In this document: positions 5,609 through 11,414 of the stretch, one piece after another | Layout: each line of letters opens with the position of its first letter | Numbering within the stretch: position 1 is the stretch's first letter | Origin: JAKLFA01 sp964450385 | GTDB taxonomy: Bacteria > Omnitrophota > Gorgyraeia > Zapsychrales > JANLHA01 | NCBI GenBank assembly: GCA_964450385.1 | Contig: CAYVEC010000034.1 | Coordinates: forward strand, 1-13,738 | Reading direction: 5' to 3' | DNA length: 13,738 nucleotides | Position numbers and translations under genes: made by a program | Notes under the pieces: model-generated | Databases searched by the model: none | The model's input: only the letters and a program-made list of their open reading frames with translations | What the model was told of the DNA's origin: nothing

Positions 5609-6283
5609 TTACGTCATCAGATCAGGGCGTATCTTCCGCGTCCGGGTCACCGACTGGCGGTGCCGCCATTCAGCTATCTTCCGGTGATCCCCCGAAAGCA
5701 GGACGTCCGGGACCGAACGGCCCATCCATTCAGCCGGCCGGGTATAGTGGGGATACTCGATAAGCCCATTTTCAAACGACTCCTCCCCAAGAGAGGCCTC
5801 CCTCCCCACGACCCCCGGCACAAGCCGGGTCACCGCATCCACAATGACCATGGCCGGAAGCTCACCTCCGGTGAGGACATAGTCTCCAATGGAGAGACTT
5901 TCATCAATCACGGCTTCACGCACCCGCTCATCGACCCCTTCATAATGACCGCACACGATCACCAAATTCTTCTCAGCGGCAAGCTCCCGGGCCCTGCGTT
6001 GAGAAAAAGGCTGTCCCCCCGCGCACATCAAAATAACACGGGCCCGACGCCGCCCCCGGACCTTTTTCACCGCTTTATAAATCGGGTCGGCCATCAGAAC
6101 CATCCCCGGCCCGCCGCCAAACGGCCGATCATCAACCTGACGGTATTTCCCTTTTGAAAAATCCCTCAGATCATGCGTTCGAAGGCGGACCCGCCCCTCG
6201 GTCTGAGCGCGGCCAATGATGGACGCACCCAGAACAGACGGAAACATCTCAGGGAACAGCGTGATAATGTCAAATGTCAGCAT
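5609..6283 (-). CDS. trmD: tRNA (guanine37-N1)-methyltransferase
   Basis: A 224-residue TrmD, which uses S-adenosylmethionine to make m1G37 next to the anticodon and so prevents +1 frameshifting. Visible blocks: FDIITLFPEMF (4-14), KGKYRQVDDRPFGGGPGMV (44-62), VCGHYEGVDERV (110-121) and SIGDYVLTGGELPAMVIVDA (131-150), the latter two forming the trefoil-knot SAM site, then PGVVG (156-160), EESFENG (167-173) and YPHYTRP (177-183). The catalytic Asp of the usual DSF (Asp169 in E. coli) is Glu168 here, a conservative change. The C-terminal domain is on the short side. The ATG at 6283 lies inside the end of tgt (14-base overlap) with GGAG about 9 bases upstream, so translation is probably coupled to tgt. 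The usual upstream partners rpsP and rimM are not present. Confidence 0.96.
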   Translation of the reverse strand: MLTFDIITLFPEMFPSVLGASIIGRAQTEGRVRLRTHDLRDFSKGKYRQVDDRPFGGGPGMVLMADPIYKAVKKVRGRRRARVILMCAGGQPFSQRRARELAAEKNLVIVCGHYEGVDERVREAVIDESLSIGDYVLTGGELPAMVIVDAVTRLVPGVVGREASLGEESFENGLIEYPHYTRPAEWMGRSVPDVLLSGDHRKIAEWRHRQSVTRTRKIRPDLMT

Positions 6284-7421
6284 CGCCAGGCTCTCCGTAT
6301 GTTTTTAAAAAATCATCCGCGAAGTCGCGAAAACATCCCTGGTCAAGCGCGTCACGGATCTGCTGCATCAACGCAATGTAAAAGAATACGTTATGATACG
6401 AGAGCAGCCGCAGGCCAGCGATCTCGCCGGTCTTCATCAAATGCCGGAGGTACGCCCTGGGGTACCTCCGACAGACAAAACAACCGCACGCGCTGTCAAT
6501 GGGGCCGGCGTCCTGGGCATAACGGGCATGAGACAGAACGATCCGCCCACGGCGGGTAAAGGCCGAGCCGTGGCGTCCATAACGCGTCGGGATACAGGTA
6601 TCAAACATATCGATCCCCTCACCGACGGCGCGGACGATCTGGTCCGGCATCCCGATCCCCATGACATAACGCGGCCGATCGTCCGGCAGGAGCGGCGCAA
6701 CACATGTGATCGCCCGAAACATCTCTGTCACCGGTTCCCCAACGCTGACCCCCCCGATCGCGTAGGCGTCCATCCCCAAGTCCACGACCTCGCGAGCCGA
6801 ACGCTGCCGAAGGTCCTCATAGACCGAACCCTGGACGATCCCAAAGGCGATCTGATGGGCCTGGTCATTCTGAAGGTAATGCCGGCGGCTCCGCTTCAGC
6901 CAGGCCGTTGTGAGGCGGACCGACTCCTCAGCCTGCTCCCGGTCACAGGGGAACGGGGCGCAGACATCAAGGGGCATGATCATGTCGGAATTCAGGGTCC
7001 GCTGGATATCCATTACCTTCTCGGGCGTAAAAACATGCGCGCTCCCGTCGATGTGCGACTGAAATTCGACGCCGGTCTCAGCAATCTTGCGAAGGGCGCT
7101 GAGGCTAAAGACCTGATAGCCGCCGCTGTCCGTCAAGATCGGACGATGCCAGTCCATGAAAGCATGGAGCCCGTGAAAGGCGCCGATCACATCAAGCCCC
7201 GGTCGAAGATACAGGTGATACGTATTCGACAGCATGAGTGAGGCCCCGAGGTCCTCGAGATCACGGGCGCACATCCCTTTGACCGTAGCGTTCGTCCCCA
7301 CCGGCATAAAAAAAGGCGTCGCGAGTTCGCCATGCGCGGTCCGAAGGACCCCACGGCGAGCGCGCGACCGCTCATCACGTTGTTGAACCAAAAATATTTT
7401 TGTCATCATCCCCTCGATCAT
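6270..7421 (-). CDS. tgt: tRNA-guanine transglycosylase (queuosine)
   Basis: A 383-residue bacterial TGT, which exchanges G34 of GUN-anticodon tRNAs for preQ1. Seen: FFMPVGTNATVKGM (37-50), LSNTYHL (64-70), ILTDSGGYQVFSL (95-107) with Asp98 as the general base, FGIVQGS (193-199), GGVSVGEP (223-230), YVMGIGMP (252-259) and GIDMFDTCIPTR (269-280) with the nucleophile Asp274 (the residue after it is Thr instead of the common Cys). Zinc ligands are Cys312, Cys314, Cys317 and His343. The ATG at 7421 overlaps the queA stop by four bases (ATGA), so the two queuosine genes are coupled. ATG codons at 7409 and 7406 are alternative starts; GAGGGG directly before them could serve the one at 7406. Position next to queA confirms the pathway. 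Confidence 0.97.
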   Translation of the reverse strand: MIEGMMTKIFLVQQRDERSRARRGVLRTAHGELATPFFMPVGTNATVKGMCARDLEDLGASLMLSNTYHLYLRPGLDVIGAFHGLHAFMDWHRPILTDSGGYQVFSLSALRKIAETGVEFQSHIDGSAHVFTPEKVMDIQRTLNSDMIMPLDVCAPFPCDREQAEESVRLTTAWLKRSRRHYLQNDQAHQIAFGIVQGSVYEDLRQRSAREVVDLGMDAYAIGGVSVGEPVTEMFRAITCVAPLLPDDRPRYVMGIGMPDQIVRAVGEGIDMFDTCIPTRYGRHGSAFTRRGRIVLSHARYAQDAGPIDSACGCFVCRRYPRAYLRHLMKTGEIAGLRLLSYHNVFFYIALMQQIRDALDQGCFRDFADDFLKTYGEPGDADI

Positions 7422-8431
7422 ATGATCACCATCGCGTCACCATAACTATAAAATCGATACCGCTCACGGACCGCCTCCTGATAGGCCCGGCGCATGAGAT
7501 CGGTACCTCCAAAAGCATACACGAGCATCAGCAATGAGCTTCGCGGCAGATGAAAATTCGTCACAAGGACATTCACGGCCTCAAACCGGCACCCCGGATA
7601 CAAGAACAGTGAGGTTCGTCCGCTCGTCCGTCGGCTCCGGGCCATTTCCTCAAGGACCCGGCAGCTTGTGGTCCCGACAGCCACAATCGGCCGCCCTTCG
7701 GCGTGGGCCTGATCGATCTGGGATCTCGCCGAAGAGGAAACCGAGAACTCCTCCTCATGCATCACGTGCTCCGAAATGTTCGCTTCCTCGACCGGCTGAA
7801 ACGTTGCATAATTCACATGGAGCATCACCGAAACAAGATCATGCCCCATCGCACCGAGATCCGCCAACAGTTCTTTTGTAAAATGAAGGCCCGCTGTCGG
7901 AGCGGCAACGGATCCGGCGTGCCGCGCATAGACCGTCTGATAAAACTCCCGATCGATCAGACGGTCCGGCCGCCGGATATACGGCGGAAGCGGGATATGC
8001 CCTACCTCTTCGAGATGCCGGATGACGTGTTCTTTATTGAACGTGACGATCCGCCGAGCCTTATCCGTGATCCGGGCCACAAGGTCCGTCGAACCAAAAA
8101 CGACCTCATCACCATTCTGTATCTTTCTCATCGGCCGAAGCAGACACTCGAACGAACGTCCGTCCGGCATTTTTTTCAGAAGAAAAATCTCAACCTGACC
8201 GCCGGACCTGCGTTTCACCCCCAGCAACCGCGCCGGAATCACCTTGCTATTATTCAGAACGATAAGGCTCGATGCGGGTAGATACCGGCCGATCCCGGCA
8301 AAACGATCGTGCCTGATTGTTCCGGTCTTTCGATCAATGACCATCAGCCTGGCCTGCGCCCGCTCAGTCAACGGCTCCTGCGCGATAAGCTCCTCAGGAA
8401 GGGTATAATCAAAATCAGTTAGCTTGATCAT
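7418..8431 (-). CDS. queA: S-adenosylmethionine:tRNA ribosyltransferase-isomerase
   Basis: From the ATG at 8431 the protein has 337 residues, the usual QueA size. It transfers and isomerises the ribosyl part of SAM onto preQ1-tRNA to make epoxyqueuosine, the step after TGT. Seen: FDYTLPEELIAQEPLTERAQ (7-26), NNSKVIPARLLG (60-71), GHIPLPPYIRR (144-154), SVAAPTAGLHFT (174-185), TFQPVEE (210-216), EHVMHEE (221-227), VGTTSCRVLE (252-261) and NFHLPRSSLLMLVYAFGG (292-309). The conserved HVGxGTF loop reads HVNYATF. The open frame extends upstream to a GTG at 8467, but those residues are not family-like. The ribosome site is weak (GGTG 8 bases upstream). No promoter is clear in the 134-base gap to ruvB, although the ruvB terminator and a 13-bp repeat block suggest an independent unit starts here. 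Confidence 0.96.
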   Translation of the reverse strand: MIKLTDFDYTLPEELIAQEPLTERAQARLMVIDRKTGTIRHDRFAGIGRYLPASSLIVLNNSKVIPARLLGVKRRSGGQVEIFLLKKMPDGRSFECLLRPMRKIQNGDEVVFGSTDLVARITDKARRIVTFNKEHVIRHLEEVGHIPLPPYIRRPDRLIDREFYQTVYARHAGSVAAPTAGLHFTKELLADLGAMGHDLVSVMLHVNYATFQPVEEANISEHVMHEEEFSVSSSARSQIDQAHAEGRPIVAVGTTSCRVLEEMARSRRTSGRTSLFLYPGCRFEAVNVLVTNFHLPRSSLLMLVYAFGGTDLMRRAYQEAVRERYRFYSYGDAMVII

Positions 8432-8464
8432 CGATGACACCACGATCGGCCACCCGAATAGGTC

Positions 8465-8516
8465 CACTGCCGCTCACTAACATCGTTCGCAAACACTGCT
8501 CACAAACACCGCTCAT
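8465..8516 (-). repeat. Four-copy 13-bp degenerate tandem repeat in the queA leader
   Basis: Minus-strand order: ATGAGCGGTGTTT (8504-8516), GTGAGCAGTGTTT (8491-8503), GCGAACGATGTTA (8478-8490), GTGAGCGGCAGTG (8465-8477). Consensus GTGAGCGGTGTTT; the first two copies each match it at 12 of 13, the others at 9. The block starts right at the end of the terminator T run of ruvB and ends 33 bases before queA. The 13-base period is not a multiple of three, so it is not a coding repeat. Function unknown; repeated protein-binding sites for control of queA-tgt-trmD are one possibility. Confidence 0.6.
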
Positions 8517-8563
8517 AAAAAAACGCATCTGGGCCTCCGCGTTCTCCCTCTGCCCCACATGCG
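8517..8563 (-). terminator. Intrinsic terminator after ruvB
   Basis: Minus-strand arms CGCATGTGGG (8554-8563) and CCCAGATGCG (8524-8533) pair as 5 bp, one G-G mismatch, then 4 bp, around a loop of about 20 bases. A run of seven T residues (8517-8523) follows directly. It begins 2 bases after the ruvB stop codon. It closes the infB-trpS-scpA-ruvB unit. The long loop makes the hairpin weaker than a textbook one. Confidence 0.6.
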
Positions 8564-8565
8564 GT

Positions 8566-9597
8566 CTAAAAAAACCTCGATTCATGATCCGTGTCCCGGA
8601 TACCGATATGCTCCATCCCGGTCCGTGACATCTCCCGCCCGCGCGACGTCCGTTTTAGAAGCCCGATCTTCAGCAGATACGGCTCGATGACATCGACGAG
8701 GGTGTCAACCTCCTCATTCAGGGTCGCGGCCAAGGCCTCAATCCCTACCGGTCCACCGCCATAGTGGCGGGCGATGACCGTCAAGAGCCGGCGGTCGGTC
8801 TCGTCGAGTCCTAACCGATCAACCCCCAGGCGTTCCATGGCCTCAAGGACAATCGTCTCATCGATAACAGCCGAACCGTTCTTGACCTGGGCGTAATCCC
8901 TCACCCGCCGGAGCAAGCGATTCGCGATCCGCGGGGTCCCGCGGGCGCGCTCAGCGATCGCGAGGGCTGCGGGGCCATTGATCTCGAGGCCGAGCTTCAG
9001 GGCAGAACGGCCGACGATATCAGCAAGGTCTGCCGGCTCATAGAACTCAAGATGATGAAAGATCCCGAAACGGTCCCGTAACGGAGAGGCCAACAACCCA
9101 CTGCGGGTCGTGGCCCCAATGATCGTAAAGGGCTTAAGACTAAAATTGATCGTGCGCGCGTGAGGCCCCTTATCGACAATGAAATCGAGCTTGAAATTCT
9201 CCATAGCCGGATAAAGAAATTCCTCGACGGTCTTGGAGAGACGATGGATCTCATCGATGAAAAGGATGTCGCCGCGGTCCAGATTCGTGAGGATCCCGAT
9301 CAAGTCACCTGCGCGATCAATCGCGGGTCCTGACGTGATCGTGATCCGGGCCCGCATCTCATGGGCGATGATATACGATAATGAGGTCTTGCCAAGACCC
9401 GGCGGACCCGAAAAGAGCATATGCTCGAGCGGCTCCCCGCGCTGCTGCGCCGCGGTCACCGCCACCCTTAGGTTATCGACGAGATCTTTCTGGCCAACGA
9501 ACTCAGCGAAGGACGACGGACGAAGAGACAGGCTAAGGATCTGGTCTTCTTCGGTCTCTTTATTCAAGACGAGTTTTTTCCGTTCTTCAATCGCCAT
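8566..9597 (-). CDS. ruvB: Holliday junction branch migration ATPase
   Basis: A 343-residue RuvB, the AAA+ motor that with RuvA drives branch migration at Holliday junctions. Seen: SLRPSSFAEFVGQ (24-36), Walker A GPPGLGKTS (64-72), Walker B ILFIDEIHRL (111-120), sensor GATTRSG (161-167), arginine finger region SPLRDRFG (171-178), RGTPRIANRLLRRVRDYAQV (about 219-238), and the C-terminal winged-helix block with YGGGPVGIEALAATLNEE and RTSRGR. The ATG at 9597 is preceded by AAGGA 9 bases upstream, in an 11-base gap after scpA. No ruvA or ruvC adjoins it, whereas they often do; they must be elsewhere. A terminator follows immediately. Confidence 0.97.
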   Translation of the reverse strand: MAIEERKKLVLNKETEEDQILSLSLRPSSFAEFVGQKDLVDNLRVAVTAAQQRGEPLEHMLFSGPPGLGKTSLSYIIAHEMRARITITSGPAIDRAGDLIGILTNLDRGDILFIDEIHRLSKTVEEFLYPAMENFKLDFIVDKGPHARTINFSLKPFTIIGATTRSGLLASPLRDRFGIFHHLEFYEPADLADIVGRSALKLGLEINGPAALAIAERARGTPRIANRLLRRVRDYAQVKNGSAVIDETIVLEAMERLGVDRLGLDETDRRLLTVIARHYGGGPVGIEALAATLNEEVDTLVDVIEPYLLKIGLLKRTSRGREMSRTGMEHIGIRDTDHESRFF

Positions 9598-9608
9598 GAC
9601 TGGGATCC

Positions 9609-10409
9609 TTACACGCCCTCCGGAGAGGATGGCCCTCCCTCCGCCTCGTCAGCCTGAGCAGCCTGTTCATCGACGGGCAGGACATTATCGGTATTTCGTA
9701 CGATATCGATATCCGAGAACAGGCGTTTCTGCATCACCTTGATCTCCTTCAATCGGATCAATTCCAGCACCGCCATGAACGAGACAATGACCTCCATCTT
9801 ATTCCGGGCCTGGCCAAAAAGATCGGTCAACCGGAGCGTCGGCGACTGAAGCAGGCCATGCAAGACCACATGGATCTTTTCCTCGACCGTGAATTCTTCT
9901 TTGTCAACCTGATAGACTGAATCCTCTTTGAATTTTTCCAGGGCCTTTGAAAAGGCATTGATCAGATCAAAAAGATTCGCCTCGACATAGACCTCCGCAG
10001 CATCTTCCGTCAGTTCACGCGCCAGCTCATCGTCCATCTTTCTCGGGAAAAGGTCCTGCCGATTCGCCTCTTTCTGCTTGAGTTGTTCGGCGATCTCCTT
10101 AAAGATCTTATACTCCTGAAGTCGGCGGACAAGCTCATCACGCGGGTCCTCCTGATCCTCCTCCTGCTGTTCGGCAGGGTCAGGCGGCAAGAGCATCCGG
10201 GACTTAATCTGGATGAGCGTCGCGGCCATGACCAAAAACTCCCCAACGACCTCCAGGTCCAGCATCTTCATCATATTGATGTACTCAAGATACTGCTCGG
10301 TCACCTCAGCGATCGGAATGTCGCAGATATCAAGATCGTTTTTTTTAATCAAATAAAGGAGGAGATCCAAAGGACCTTCGAAGATATCTAATTTTAATTT
10401 ATAGCTCAT
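9609..10409 (-). CDS. scpA: Segregation and condensation protein A (kleisin)
   Basis: A 266-residue ScpA, the kleisin that bridges the SMC head domains in chromosome condensation. The N-terminal SMC-binding block is clear: LDIFEGPLDLLLYLIKKNDL (7-26), IPIAEVTEQYLEYI (31-44) and a helix LVMAATLIQIKSRMLLP (59-75). An acidic linker rich in Gln/Glu/Asp follows (about 78-92), and the C-terminal winged helix contains VSFMAVLELIRLKEIKVMQK (209-228). The last 20 or so residues are acidic and low complexity. The ATG at 10409 overlaps the trpS stop by four bases (ATGA), so translation is coupled. Its usual partner scpB is not next to it; ruvB follows instead. Confidence 0.94.
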   Translation of the reverse strand: MSYKLKLDIFEGPLDLLLYLIKKNDLDICDIPIAEVTEQYLEYINMMKMLDLEVVGEFLVMAATLIQIKSRMLLPPDPAEQQEEDQEDPRDELVRRLQEYKIFKEIAEQLKQKEANRQDLFPRKMDDELARELTEDAAEVYVEANLFDLINAFSKALEKFKEDSVYQVDKEEFTVEEKIHVVLHGLLQSPTLRLTDLFGQARNKMEVIVSFMAVLELIRLKEIKVMQKRLFSDIDIVRNTDNVLPVDEQAAQADEAEGGPSSPEGV

Positions 10410-11392
10410 TGAAAGATCGCCTTCCTCACCTCATCCATGGTCTCGGCCGCCCGCCGCTGAGCGCGCGCCTTCCCCTGATTCAAGATATCCCGCAGGAGAT
10501 CAGGCCGGCGTTCGAATTCCCGACGCCGCGCACGAATCGGGGCCGTGAGCTCAAGCACCCGGTCCGCAAGGATCTTTTTACACTCCGTGCATCCCTTCAC
10601 AGCGCCGGTGCACCATGCCCTCACATCCGCGGTCTTGGAGAGATCAAAGACCTCAAAATACCGATAGACATTACAGACATCAGGGTGCCCGGGATCCGCG
10701 AGCCGTATCCGCTCGGGATCGGTTACCATTTTCATCACCTTCTGCCGGATCTCCTCCTCGGAGTCGGAAAGATTGATGGCATTCTGATAGCTCTTGCTCA
10801 TCTTCCGTCCATCAAGACCCAAAAGACGCGGGGTCTCGGTGAGGATTGCCTCACAATCTGAGAACACCTCACGGCCATAAAGGGAATTGAACCGCCGGCC
10901 GATCTCGCGCGTCAATTCAATATGAGGAAGCTGGTCTTCTCCGACGGGAACCGCGTTGGCTTTATAGAGCAGGATATCCGCGGCCTGGAGCACCGGATAC
11001 CCCAAAAAGGCATACGTCTGGATATCGCGGGTCGTGATCTCCCGCAGCTGTTCCTTATAGGTCGGATTCCGCTCAAGCCAACCCAGGGGGGTCAAACAGC
11101 TAAAAACCATCTGGAGTTCAAGGTGGGCTGGGACCTCAGACTGAACAAAGATGAGCGATCGGTCTGGATCAATCCCGCAGGCCAGCCAATCAATCAGCAT
11201 GTCCTGAATGTATTCGTTCATCCGCCGGGCGTCCTCATACTCACCCATCAGGGCATGCCAGTCACAGATCGAAAAAATACAATCATAAGAATCCTGCAGG
11301 GCCGCCCAGTTATTCAACGCCCCCACGAGATGCCCAAGATGGAGTTTCCCCGTCGGCCGCATCCCGCTAAAGATGATTTTCTTTTGTGCCAT
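10406..11392 (-). CDS. trpS: Tryptophanyl-tRNA synthetase
   Basis: From the ATG at 11392 the protein has 328 residues, standard for bacterial TrpRS, a class I synthetase charging tRNA-Trp. Seen: IFSGMRPTGKLHLGHLVGAL (7-26) with the HIGH-type motif HLGH, CDWHAL (43-48), YPVLQAADILLYKANAVPVG (132-151), GEDQLPHIELTREIGRRFN (151-169) and the KMSKS loop DGRKMSKSYQNAI (194-206). Later CTGAVKGCTECKK is typical of the C-terminal helical domain. The open frame continues upstream to 11482 but that extension lies within infB and is not synthetase-like. The gap to the infB stop is 22 bases, with GGGCGG near the start as a weak ribosome site. infB is usually followed by rbfA and truB, so trpS is an unusual neighbour. 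Confidence 0.96.
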   Translation of the reverse strand: MAQKKIIFSGMRPTGKLHLGHLVGALNNWAALQDSYDCIFSICDWHALMGEYEDARRMNEYIQDMLIDWLACGIDPDRSLIFVQSEVPAHLELQMVFSCLTPLGWLERNPTYKEQLREITTRDIQTYAFLGYPVLQAADILLYKANAVPVGEDQLPHIELTREIGRRFNSLYGREVFSDCEAILTETPRLLGLDGRKMSKSYQNAINLSDSEEEIRQKVMKMVTDPERIRLADPGHPDVCNVYRYFEVFDLSKTADVRAWCTGAVKGCTECKKILADRVLELTAPIRARRREFERRPDLLRDILNQGKARAQRRAAETMDEVRKAIFQ

Positions 11393-11414
11393 CGCCCGCC
11401 CTAATCGTGAATGA

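Noticed and set aside
5609..6283. TrmD catalytic Asp to Glu change as a sign of inactivity
   Set aside because: EESF in place of EDSF is conservative and I believe it occurs in other TrmD proteins; all other SAM-site motifs are intact.
6393..7241. 282-codon open frame on the plus strand
   Set aside because: It lies wholly opposite tgt, whose active-site and zinc motifs are intact. The product looks like no known protein, and it is a shadow of the tgt codon pattern.
8465..8516. Short CRISPR array
   Set aside because: The 13-bp units are directly adjacent with no spacers and are too short and degenerate; no cas genes are nearby.
8434..8628. 64-codon plus-strand frame crossing the ruvB-queA gap
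   Set aside because: It covers the ruvB 3' end, the terminator and the 13-bp repeats; there is no family resemblance and no convincing ribosome site.
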